42,246 nucleotides of DNA from an uncultured Prevotella sp. (GTDB lineage Bacteria > Bacteroidota > Bacteroidia > Bacteroidales > Bacteroidaceae), in NCBI GenBank assembly GCA_947177775.1, contig CAMWVS010000023.1:1-42246 (forward strand), in the 5' to 3' direction. Under the pieces are notes generated by a model, which saw only the letters and a list, made by a program, of their open reading frames with translations, made no database searches and was not told the origin of the DNA. Positions 15,900 to 23,808 of the stretch are shown here, in pieces. The translations under genes and the position numbers were made by a program. The stretch's first letter is position 1; the number at the start of each line of letters is the position of its first letter.

Positions 15900-17151
15900 T
15901 ATTGTTGTTGATGTAATATCCGCGTCGGAGAGGTTTCTCCGAAAGTCTCATGCCGCTGAATGTGTACCAGTCGTCGGACCGGGATAAGCAGGCAATCTGC
16001 CGGATATCTGCCGCATCGGCCGTGAAGTTCTTCATCTCGTAGAACGCCGGCATAGCCTTGCCGGTGTTGCTGTTGAAGAGCGGGGCATACCACCAGTTGT
16101 TCCGGTGGGTGGTCTCCCACGGATAAGCGTTATACTCCATCCACCACCAGAACAAGCCGGTCACGGCGTGGTGGCGGTTGAGCATGGTGATAAGGTCGCG
16201 GGTGAACTGTTGCTGGCCTGCTTCCGTGGCGTCGTAGGCTGGAGTATATTCATTGTCGGTTGGCAGCCAGGAGTAAGGCGCCCCGACTTCCACCACCATT
16301 ATCTGCTTGTCGGCGTATTTCGTTTCGAGAGTGCTTATGGCTGTTTCGAGAGTGCCGATGGTGTTGTGCCAGATGGGGTAGTAGCTCAGACCTATAATGT
16401 CGTAGTCCACACCGGCCTTCTTCATCATGTCATAGAAGTTGGTCAGCACATTCACCTGTGCGGCCCGCTCGGTGTGCAGGATGATTTTGGCCTGCGGACA
16501 CACCTCGCGGCAAGCCTTGCCGGCCTGTTTCAGCAGGTCGGTGAAGCGTGTCCAGTTTGCGGCAGGACTGTTGGTGAAGCATTTCCTGAGCTGTGACTCG
16601 TCGGCCTGATATTCTCCCCACAGCATGCCATAGCTGATTTCGTTGCCAGTCTGGATCATGTCCGGTTCGGCACCGGCTTCCTTCAGCGCGATGAGACATT
16701 CCTTGGTGTACTCGTAGATTTTGGCCTGCAACCCGTCGTCGGAGAGCTGTGTCCAGTCGGAAGGTGTCCACTGCTTGGCCGGATCGGCCCATGTGTCGCT
16801 GTAGTGGAAGTCGAGCATGAAGCTGAGGCCGGCCTCCTTGATGCGCTTACCCAGTGCCTTCACGTATTCAAGGTCCTGACAGGCGTTTGCATCCTTGTCT
16901 GTTCCGTCGTATTTCTCCGGTGCGACAAACAGCCGTACGCGCATGGCGTTCATGCCTCCTTCCTGCTTGAAGAAGGAGAGAAGGTCGTCGACGGGCCGTC
17001 CGTCCTTGTCAAGATAGCTGGCGCCCCAAGCCTCGTTGGTGGGCAGCAGGGATATGTCGCCGCCCACATATTTGTTCTGTGCCGAAACGGCAACAGCATT
17101 GCCCACGATGAGCAATGCCGTTGCCAGAATATTTCTGATGTTCTTGTTCAT
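15880..17151 (-). CDS. Secreted GH53 endo-beta-1,4-galactanase with sorting-like C-terminal tail
   Basis: A 423-residue glycoside hydrolase family 53 enzyme, expected to cut beta-1,4-galactan side chains of pectin. An N-terminal signal peptide (about residues 1-24, ending AVSAQ) is followed by a TIM barrel; the acid/base is Glu171 in QTGNEISYG and the nucleophile Glu288 in MVVEVGAPYSW. MNAMRVRLFV and FMLDFHYSDTWADP are family signatures. The last 30 residues form a small tail ending RRGYYINNNKKVAIR, which matches the end of the neighbouring amylase. The gene starts 3 bp after the amylase stop, so both share one transcript driven from the promoter and operator near 19190-19260. A galactanase in a starch regulon is unusual. 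Confidence 0.92.
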   Translation of the reverse strand: MNKNIRNILATALLIVGNAVAVSAQNKYVGGDISLLPTNEAWGASYLDKDGRPVDDLLSFFKQEGGMNAMRVRLFVAPEKYDGTDKDANACQDLEYVKALGKRIKEAGLSFMLDFHYSDTWADPAKQWTPSDWTQLSDDGLQAKIYEYTKECLIALKEAGAEPDMIQTGNEISYGMLWGEYQADESQLRKCFTNSPAANWTRFTDLLKQAGKACREVCPQAKIILHTERAAQVNVLTNFYDMMKKAGVDYDIIGLSYYPIWHNTIGTLETAISTLETKYADKQIMVVEVGAPYSWLPTDNEYTPAYDATEAGQQQFTRDLITMLNRHHAVTGLFWWWMEYNAYPWETTHRNNWWYAPLFNSNTGKAMPAFYEMKNFTADAADIRQIACLSRSDDWYTFSGMRLSEKPLRRGYYINNNKKVAIR

Positions 17152-17154
17152 GAT

Positions 17155-19149
17155 TTATCTGATTACATATTTCTTGCCTTGATAGATGTATAGTCCGCGG
17201 TTTGCGGGACGTCTGTCATAGCGTCTTCCGTCAATTTCATACCACCCGCTGTCGTCGTGTGATGTCCCGATGGACGGCGCATGGATGCCGCTGGTCATTT
17301 CTTTGGTCACATCGCTGATGGTATGTTTGCCGTTGCTCATGGTGGTGGAGACTTCGAAGTAGGCGGTCTTGCTGACTCCGGTCTTGTCCACTGTCTGCGG
17401 TGAACCGGTTCCGGTGCTGAAAACGAAGTTCACAAGGTCGTTCTTGCTGTCGATGTAGTATTCCTTGCAGTACCATGTCCGGCCGTTGACGGTCTCCGTG
17501 GCGGTTATCCTGTCGCCCGGCCATGCGGCGGAACTGTTTTTGTTGTTGGTGCCCCACGAATAGAAGTTGATGTTTTTCCAGCCGACCTTATCCGTGCTTA
17601 CGTACACCTTGAAGGAGTAAGGCTCGAACGCCTTGATGGCATATACTTTTGTCGTCAGGCCCGTCACCTTGCCTCCTGTCAGCAGGGCCACTTTCAGGGT
17701 GCAGGCTTTGTCGATTCTGACTGTGGTGCCGCTGCTCACCTGCGTGCTGCCAGCCGTGGGGTCGGTGCCGTCGAGAGTGTATATCAGTTTTGCGCCGGCG
17801 TCTTCGCTCACTGCCGTCAGCGTGACGTCAAACGCCTCGTCGTATGTTCCCGAAGGCTTGTCGGCCCATGCCGTTTCGGAATTTTTTGTGAGGAAATAGG
17901 CATAGTGGCTTCCGCTCAGGATGCGGATATAGTTGTTCGGTACGGAGAATTTCGCTTCGTCGCCGACGGCAACCATGAGCCGCTTGTTACCCTCGCCCTT
18001 GGCGAATGTCTGGCAGTAGGCCGTGTTGGAGAGATACGACCCGAAGTCGCTCGTGTTGGTGATGCCGGCCAGTTTGCGGGCTTCAATCATGCTCTTCAGC
18101 TCCTGCTCGTATGCTCTCCAGTGGGGCTGGAATATGCAGGGCGTGCCGGGCATGGCCAGAAGGTAGGCATTTGCGGCGAGGATATACGGTTCGTTGATGG
18201 GGTCCTTGCTGTAGTACTGTCCGTCGGCCGTACCCCGATCCTGTATGTCGTGGTTCTCGACGAAGGTGACGGCGTAGCGCCGGAAGTTGGCGTCGTGCAT
18301 CAGCGTCTTGTGATTGTTGAGCTGTTGCCAGTTGTTCTGATTGATGGCGTCGGTCATGGCGTAGTGGAACTGGAAGTCAAAGGCTGCGCTCTTATATCCG
18401 GTGGCCTTTATCCATGACGATATTTCCGACACGCCGCTCCAGTGTTCGCCAACGGAATATTCGATTGCGGCAGCGTCGTTGTAGTCGGCCACGTGACTGC
18501 CGTCGAAGCCTTTCACCATGTCATACCGGAATCCCTCATAGCCAAGGTCGTTCTTCAGATACTTGACGTAGGCCTTGATGATGCGCTGGACGTTCTCACT
18601 CTTGTGGTCGAGGTCGCGGCCCCCGGAGAAGTCTTCGCCCTCGTCGTTGTTCGGGCTGAGGCTGACGCCTTGGGCGTTGGCCTGTTTCAGCGTGGCGCCG
18701 CCGTCATCGTTCCGGCAGATGTCGGTGCTCTTGAACTGATATGTCACGCCGTTATAGGTCTCGGCGGGGAAGTCGAACCATCCGTCCGTCTGGTGGTGGT
18801 TGACAACCACATCGGCCATCGTCCTGATACCGTTCTCCTTGAAGGTCTTGATCATGGACCGCAACTCGGCCTCGGTTCCGAAACTGGAGTCGTGACGGAA
18901 ATAATAGTAGGGCATGTAGCCCATCACCTGTGTCGTCTCCAGACACTTGCCGCTTTGCGGTACCCATACAAAGTCAATGAATCCTTTCATGTCGGCGGCC
19001 TGTGATTCGAGCACGGACCATTGCGAATAGTCGTAGCTGTCCCATGAGAACCCTTGCAGCATGACTCCGCCATACTGTGCCGGCCATCCCTGTGCCTGTA
19101 TGTTTATTGTTGCGAAGAGGGCAACAATAAACGGGTAGAATCTCTTCAT
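17155..19149 (-). CDS. Secreted GH13 alpha-amylase with CBM26-like module and C-terminal tail
   Basis: A 664-residue alpha-amylase. A signal peptide (residues 1-20, no lipobox Cys) precedes the GH13 barrel: MADVVVNHH, then Asp210 (nucleophile, in GFRYDMVKG), Glu235 (VGEHWSG) and Asp301 (FVENHD). Residues about 440-510 form an Ig-like CHB_HEX_C module (AKLIYTLDGTDPT), and about 515-600 a starch-binding CBM26-like module (INFYSWGTNNKNSSAAWPGD). The protein ends with a tail of about 30 residues finishing RGLYIYQGKKYVIR. It makes maltodextrins outside the cell or at its surface. Unlike Bacteroides thetaiotaomicron SusG it is not a lipoprotein; the tail may instead direct or anchor it. It has its own promoter and LacI-type operator. 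Confidence 0.95.
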   Translation of the reverse strand: MKRFYPFIVALFATINIQAQGWPAQYGGVMLQGFSWDSYDYSQWSVLESQAADMKGFIDFVWVPQSGKCLETTQVMGYMPYYYFRHDSSFGTEAELRSMIKTFKENGIRTMADVVVNHHQTDGWFDFPAETYNGVTYQFKSTDICRNDDGGATLKQANAQGVSLSPNNDEGEDFSGGRDLDHKSENVQRIIKAYVKYLKNDLGYEGFRYDMVKGFDGSHVADYNDAAAIEYSVGEHWSGVSEISSWIKATGYKSAAFDFQFHYAMTDAINQNNWQQLNNHKTLMHDANFRRYAVTFVENHDIQDRGTADGQYYSKDPINEPYILAANAYLLAMPGTPCIFQPHWRAYEQELKSMIEARKLAGITNTSDFGSYLSNTAYCQTFAKGEGNKRLMVAVGDEAKFSVPNNYIRILSGSHYAYFLTKNSETAWADKPSGTYDEAFDVTLTAVSEDAGAKLIYTLDGTDPTAGSTQVSSGTTVRIDKACTLKVALLTGGKVTGLTTKVYAIKAFEPYSFKVYVSTDKVGWKNINFYSWGTNNKNSSAAWPGDRITATETVNGRTWYCKEYYIDSKNDLVNFVFSTGTGSPQTVDKTGVSKTAYFEVSTTMSNGKHTISDVTKEMTSGIHAPSIGTSHDDSGWYEIDGRRYDRRPANRGLYIYQGKKYVIR

Positions 19150-19185
19150 ACTTTAAGTTTTTAGTTATATGCTTTTATCTCTCAA

Positions 19186-19193
19186 CAAAGATA
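19186..19193 (-). promoter_or_regulatory. -7 box of the amylase-GH53 operon
   Basis: The minus strand reads TATCTTTG, a full TAnnTTTG match, 36 nt before the amylase ATG. The operator at 19247-19262 ends exactly 53 nt upstream of it. Confidence 0.65.
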
Positions 19194-19246
19194 CACATTA
19201 TTTGTTATATTGTTCGTGTCTTGTTGAGAATCAGTGGAATAATGGT

Positions 19247-19262
19247 GTGCAAACGATTGCAT
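19247..19262. promoter_or_regulatory. LacI-type operator upstream of amylase-GH53
   Basis: GTGCAAACGATTGCAT is a near-palindrome with the central CG typical of LacI-family sites. It is the same as the susC operator except for the last base and lies at the same distance (53 nt) from the -7 box. Confidence 0.75.
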
Positions 19263-19296
19263 CCGGCTGGCATTGACGCTTGATCATACCGGATTT

Positions 19297-19408
19297 GTCA
19301 CGCGGCTCATGTAACGGTGTTACACGGGCCGCGTAACATTGTTACATGGGCCGTGTGACATTGTTACATGAGCCGTGTAACACCGTTACATGGGCCGTGT
19401 TACAGCAC
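19297..19408. repeat. Tandem 22-bp palindromic repeats
   Basis: Four full units begin at 19311, 19333, 19355 and 19377, with partial units on either side. Each reads GTaACnnnGTTACAtGgGCC followed by GT or GC, so each contains the dyad GTAAC-N3-GTTAC. The units differ at several positions. The block sits between the susF-like terminator and the amylase operator. Function unknown. Confidence 0.75.
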
Positions 19409-19413
19409 ATAAA

Positions 19414-19450
19414 AGGGCGGCAAGGAATACCGTGGTGTCCTTGCCGCCCT
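19414..19450 (-). terminator. susCDEF operon terminator
   Basis: A 13-bp perfect stem (AGGGCGGCAAGGA, 19414-19426, with 19438-19450), an 11-nt loop and a following TTTT on the minus strand. It lies about 30 bp past the stop codon of the last gene. Confidence 0.85.
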
Positions 19451-19480
19451 GAAATTCATTGTTGTGTCTGTTCTTCGGGT

Positions 19481-20881
19481 TTATTTCGGCTCAATAGTGC
19501 ACATTGCCATGCCCGGACAATTCGGATAGAGGGCTACGTGGTATGTTCCGGCCTCCACCTGGATGTTGTTACCGTCAATAGTCAGGTTGTCCTTGTCGCC
19601 GCCCCAGTTGATGTCCCAACCGTCATTGGCGCGGAACTTGAATGTTCCTGTGGTGAAGGTCAAATCAGCTTCCCAGCAGCGATTGTCCTTGTTGTATGTG
19701 AGAGGAGTGCTTGCATCCCATCCGTTGGCGGTTGCGTCACCGATGACACCGATTGTCGTGATGGGAGTCACCGTGATGGTCTTGCTGGCCAGACTTGCCT
19801 CAAGCATGCAGTAGCCTTCGCCGATTCCTTCGGGGAGATTCATGTTGGCAGCGTCACCGGCAGTAGAGAAGTCCTTGCCATAGTTGGTGCCGTTCCAGTC
19901 CTGCTGCGAGCAAAGCTTGAACTCGTTGCCGAGCCACATGAAGCCTTTGTAGTTGCCGTCGAAAGCCTGTGATGAAATGGCGTCGTTATGTGCCCATCCG
20001 TTTCCGGAACCTGCCACGTAGAGATACTCCTGGAAGTTGATGAGCTCGACAACGTATGTTCCTTCCATCATGTTCAGCGTCACTTTCACAAAGCGTGCCT
20101 CACCGGGATGAACCTTCAGCGAGCCGTCGTCGGTAAGTTCGTTGCGGCGTGCCAGGAATCCGGTTTCGCCGAGAGTGACGTTGCCGTTGCCTTCCTTGAT
20201 ACCGAGCACCATACTCCAGTCGTTGGCTGCTGCTACGGCCTTGTCGTCGGTGATGGCGAACCAGATGTCACCTTCGTCGTTGATGCACGAAGCGTCGAAC
20301 ATCACGGTGAATATCGGGTCGTCGTAGACATTCTGATCACTGTGGGTGAACGGCAGGGTGGTGCATGTGGGGTCCCATGCCGACGGCTGACCGATGATGT
20401 AGTAATGCTCGGAGATGTAGGGAGCTGTGAGTTTTGCCTTGATGGCGAACTCGCCCGACGTAGCGGTCTTGACGGTTGTCGCGCCGTTTGAAATCCACTG
20501 TTCGACAGTGGCTGTCATTGTGCGCTCCACGGGAGCCTTGCCGAAGTTGTCCTCAACATACTTCCTGAGGTCGGCCACTGCCACCTCTCCGTCGGCTGTC
20601 ATACTGTAGCTTGCGGAACCGATGTTCAGGCGATATGTCGTCTTTGAGTAATCGGCGTCGGTGGATGTGGGAGCCACGACATTACATATTTTCACGTTCT
20701 GCTGCTCTTCGGCTATTGTGGCAAAGTCGATGAGGCTTACTTCAGAAACGCTGCCGTTGCCGAATGTTATTGCCTCGGTTTCCGGGTTGGCCTGTGGCTG
20801 TGCCCAGTCTGTGTAGTCGTCATCCGAGCATGAAGCGACGGAGGCGAGGAAGGCAAATCCGAATAATATTTTCTTAATCAT
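19481..20881 (-). CDS. SusF/SusE-like outer-membrane starch-binding lipoprotein
   Basis: A 466-residue lipoprotein: the signal peptide ends in the lipobox VASC with Cys18 as the lipid-modified residue, followed by an acidic SDDD stretch that fits surface export in Bacteroidota. An Ig-like N-terminal domain (about 20-150) is followed by beta-sandwich modules of the SusE/SusF type; aromatic-rich starts HYYIIGQPSAWDP, EYLYVAGSGNGWAHN and TIGVIGDATANGWD mark three modules, consistent with starch-binding CBMs. It should hold starch at the cell surface beside SusC/SusD. It is the last gene of the operon, 20 bp after the SusE-like gene, and a strong terminator follows. Confidence 0.9.
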   Translation of the reverse strand: MIKKILFGFAFLASVASCSDDDYTDWAQPQANPETEAITFGNGSVSEVSLIDFATIAEEQQNVKICNVVAPTSTDADYSKTTYRLNIGSASYSMTADGEVAVADLRKYVEDNFGKAPVERTMTATVEQWISNGATTVKTATSGEFAIKAKLTAPYISEHYYIIGQPSAWDPTCTTLPFTHSDQNVYDDPIFTVMFDASCINDEGDIWFAITDDKAVAAANDWSMVLGIKEGNGNVTLGETGFLARRNELTDDGSLKVHPGEARFVKVTLNMMEGTYVVELINFQEYLYVAGSGNGWAHNDAISSQAFDGNYKGFMWLGNEFKLCSQQDWNGTNYGKDFSTAGDAANMNLPEGIGEGYCMLEASLASKTITVTPITTIGVIGDATANGWDASTPLTYNKDNRCWEADLTFTTGTFKFRANDGWDINWGGDKDNLTIDGNNIQVEAGTYHVALYPNCPGMAMCTIEPK

Positions 20882-20901
20882 AACAATCTGTTTTTATTGA
20901 A

Positions 20902-22095
20902 TTATTTTAAGATGAAACGGTAGTAGCCGGTGATGTCGTTGAGAATGATGAGGTATTTGCCTGCAGTCTCAATCATAATGTTGTCACCGTTGTGCGTGCC
21001 GTATCCGTAGAAACCGTCGCTGATGGGAGTGGTCGGACCGCCGATATTGAAGTCCCAGTCGCCCTGGTTGAATTTGATGCCTCCGGCCGGAAGCTCCATC
21101 TCAATCCACCAGTCGTGGTTGTTGGCGCCCGCAACCGTTGTCACAGGTTTCATCGGGGTGTCTTGTGCCCATCCGTTGAAATCGCCGAGAAGATACATCT
21201 GTGTTCTTGTCGTGACGCTTCCTGTATAAGGATCGACCTTCAGCTCGTGCTTGGCGGTGTTCAGGGTTACGGTGTAGTATCCCGGTGTCATGGTGATATT
21301 GCCCGAGCCACCGTCGTTCTCTACAAAGTCGCTGCCGTTCGAGCCCCACTGGTGGTCCCAGTCGCCGGGAGCTTTCTTGAGCTTGAATCCGTTGCCGGCG
21401 AGATAGCCCGTCCATATAAATTCGCCGTCGCCGGTCTTCTTGTCGAACTCGTAGTCCTTCTGCGGCTGCATCGGGAAGAGGCTTGTCGGTACGTCATCAG
21501 TCCAGTTGCCGTCCGCGATGTCACCGCCAATGAGATACCACCAGTTGGGATCGGCATCCTTCAGCTCTATGTAATAGGGTATGGCGTTGATCTTGACCAC
21601 ATTCGATACCACTTCGCTGAAAACGTTCATTCCTGCGTCAATCACAGCCGACCTGATGCGGATGTTGAGTTCCACCTTTTCCGGAACGGCGTCCTCTTCC
21701 CATGCGTTGAGTTGCTGCATGGCTTTGGCGAGTGATGCCGCCGGGACGCTGGTCTTACATTCTGTCGTTGTCTCTTCGAGAGTTATGTAGTCGGCGCCCG
21801 TGTTGTCTTCAGCGGCAGCATTGTATGCCTTGTCGAACGTTCCTTTTGTAGAAACCTGGACATAGTATGTGGCGATGACAGGAGCATTATCGGCCGTGTA
21901 TCGCGGCTGTGACCATGTGAGGTCGATGCTTTCCGTGAGCGTCAGGTCAACAGTGGCGTTGGCAACGGATGGAGTATTGAGCTGAAACCCTGTCGGCTGT
22001 ATCAGTGTCGGGTTTGAGTCCCGGTCGTCGCTGCAGGAAGCCATCGTGAGCATTCCTGCCGCGAGCAACATTATGTTTGAAAATATCTTGTTCAT
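20902..22095 (-). CDS. susE: SusE-like outer-membrane starch-binding lipoprotein
   Basis: A 397-residue lipoprotein with lipobox MASC (Cys21) and a following SDDRDSNP. Residues about 25-170 form the SusE N-terminal Ig-like domain (LTESIDLTWSQPRY is the characteristic segment). Two starch-binding-type modules follow, starting near PNWWYLIGGDIADGNW and RTQMYLLGDFNGWAQD, each with the aromatic pairs that stack on sugar rings (WDHQWGSNG, GDWDFNIGGP). It binds maltooligosaccharides at the surface and supports SusCD uptake. It lies 19 bp downstream of susD in a tight leftward operon. Confidence 0.9.
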   Translation of the reverse strand: MNKIFSNIMLLAAGMLTMASCSDDRDSNPTLIQPTGFQLNTPSVANATVDLTLTESIDLTWSQPRYTADNAPVIATYYVQVSTKGTFDKAYNAAAEDNTGADYITLEETTTECKTSVPAASLAKAMQQLNAWEEDAVPEKVELNIRIRSAVIDAGMNVFSEVVSNVVKINAIPYYIELKDADPNWWYLIGGDIADGNWTDDVPTSLFPMQPQKDYEFDKKTGDGEFIWTGYLAGNGFKLKKAPGDWDHQWGSNGSDFVENDGGSGNITMTPGYYTVTLNTAKHELKVDPYTGSVTTRTQMYLLGDFNGWAQDTPMKPVTTVAGANNHDWWIEMELPAGGIKFNQGDWDFNIGGPTTPISDGFYGYGTHNGDNIMIETAGKYLIILNDITGYYRFILK

Positions 22096-22114
22096 ATTCT
22101 AAAGCTTTAATAGA

Positions 22115-23791
22115 TTAATAACCCGGATTCTGTTTGAGGTTCTTGTTGACATTGATATCGTCATCAGGCAATGCGAAGATGTTCTTTGTCTCACTGAAGT
22201 TAACGCCGTTGAGATCGCCGCCTTTCCATTCCCATCTGTAGTCGCTGTTGCCGCCGTAGTAGCCGTAGCGCACGAGGTCGGTGCGGCGGTGGCCCTCATA
22301 ATAGAGTTCGCGGGCGCGCTCATCAAGAATCTGGTTGAGTGAGAACTGGTTCATCGTCGTTGCATGGGCGCGGTTGCGGAGCTGGTTGAGATAGCCCGTA
22401 CCTGTGGCTGTCGTCATGCCGCCGTTGAGCCGTGCGTCAGCCTCTGCGGCTATGAGATAAGCCTCTGCCGAGCGCATGAGGAAGAAGTCGGCGTCCGGAC
22501 ATTTCGGGTCGTGCTGTGCGCCGCCGTCAGAATAGGTATTGCGGAACTTGCCAACCGAATAGCCGCTTGAGAACTCTGTCGGCGTGGTGACAACGAGTTC
22601 GCGGTCGATTCCGTGGAAGAGAGCGCGGTCGTCACCGGCTGCCGCCACCATGTCTTCCATATTGACCGTGGGAGCATCGGAGTTGGGGAAGAACTTGCTG
22701 AGCAGCACGCTGCGCGCACGGTTTCCTGACCACGGGTCACCGCAGCTTGCGTCAGCGGCGTTGATTTCCATGTCAGCTTTCCATGTAGACGATATGAGGA
22801 AGTAGGTGCAACCGTAGGCGGTGGTGACGGCTCCATCGTTGAGCAGCGGAAGAACTGCCTCAACGGAAGCGCCGCTCTCGCCGTTGTCACCCATGAAGAG
22901 CATCTGGTAAGCCGTCCACTTGCCCTTGCCCGTTGTCCAGAGCTTGTGAGGACCGTTGATCACCTTCTCTGCATATTCCTTGGCTTCGGCCCAACGCTCC
23001 TGACCTGTGTAGACCTTGGCGTTGAGATACATGCGTGCGAGGAGCAGGTTGGCGGCATCCTGGTCGGCACGTCCGTAGCCGTCGGCCTTTGAGCTTGTGC
23101 GTGCGACGGGAGCCTGCATCTTTGCGAGACATCCGTCGGTTGTGGTCTCACCGATAACCAAAGACGGGTCGTCCATGGCGTTGACCGTGGCAGCCTTGCC
23201 GAGAAGTTCGCCTTCAATCCATCTGAAGAGGTCGGCGCGTGCAATCTGATGGGCGTTGGATGCGGAAAGCTCCAATGCGAAGGGCACGTTGCCGTAGAGA
23301 TCCATCAGATAGTAGTAATAGAGAGCGCGGAGGAAACGTACTTCGGCTGTGCGGGTCTCGTCCATGCCGCCACACACGTCGAGATAGTGGTTGCAGTAGT
23401 TGATACCGTTGTAGATGCGATAGTAGAAACCTTTCAGCATCGGATGGGACGCCGTGTTCTGATTGAAGTTGAAATTGGGAATGCCGGTGTCACCCCATGC
23501 ACATATCGCCTCGTCCGTGCCCAGCTCCTGAGCGTTGAACAGCTGGCGGACGAATCCAGTCGTACCGCCGTCAAGACCGTCGATATCGCAGTCGCCGTCC
23601 TTACCGGTCTGTCCGGCAAGAACCATGTTGGCGTAGCATTTGGTGTAAAGTGCCGGCTCATCCGGGGTCATGATCGTACTCGGGTCGATAGGTGTGACGT
23701 CCAAGTCGTTGACGCATGATGCCAATCCTGCTGTGAGCATAAGAGCTGCTACAGGAAGTATGTTATTCAAATATTTCAGTTTCATATTCAT
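22115..23791 (-). CDS. susD: SusD/RagB-type starch-binding lipoprotein
   Basis: A 558-residue SusD-family protein. Lipobox LASC places the lipidated Cys at residue 26 (from the first ATG; a second ATG two codons later is also possible). The body is the all-helical TPR-containing fold, with RFLRALYYYYLMDLYGNVPF, DAANLLLARMYLNAKVYTGQ and the C-terminal AEAYLIAAEADARLNGG and LDERARELYYEGHRRTDLVRYG motifs. It covers SusC and delivers glucan chains to the channel. It starts 17 bp after the susC stop, in the usual susC-susD pair. Confidence 0.96.
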   Translation of the reverse strand: MNMKLKYLNNILPVAALMLTAGLASCVNDLDVTPIDPSTIMTPDEPALYTKCYANMVLAGQTGKDGDCDIDGLDGGTTGFVRQLFNAQELGTDEAICAWGDTGIPNFNFNQNTASHPMLKGFYYRIYNGINYCNHYLDVCGGMDETRTAEVRFLRALYYYYLMDLYGNVPFALELSASNAHQIARADLFRWIEGELLGKAATVNAMDDPSLVIGETTTDGCLAKMQAPVARTSSKADGYGRADQDAANLLLARMYLNAKVYTGQERWAEAKEYAEKVINGPHKLWTTGKGKWTAYQMLFMGDNGESGASVEAVLPLLNDGAVTTAYGCTYFLISSTWKADMEINAADASCGDPWSGNRARSVLLSKFFPNSDAPTVNMEDMVAAAGDDRALFHGIDRELVVTTPTEFSSGYSVGKFRNTYSDGGAQHDPKCPDADFFLMRSAEAYLIAAEADARLNGGMTTATGTGYLNQLRNRAHATTMNQFSLNQILDERARELYYEGHRRTDLVRYGYYGGNSDYRWEWKGGDLNGVNFSETKNIFALPDDDINVNKNLKQNPGY

Positions 23792-23808
23792 AATCTTTTA
23801 ATGAGTTA

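Larger units (their letters stand above)
19150..19480. other. Intergenic region between susF-like gene and amylase
   Basis: This 331-bp gap contains, from right to left in transcription order, the susCDEF terminator (19414-19450), the 22-bp tandem repeats (19297-19408), the operator (19247-19262) and the -7 box (19186-19193). No gene was seen. Confidence 0.7.

Noticed and set aside
19297..19408. Possible CRISPR array
   Set aside because: The units are contiguous 22-mers without unique spacers and no cas genes are present.
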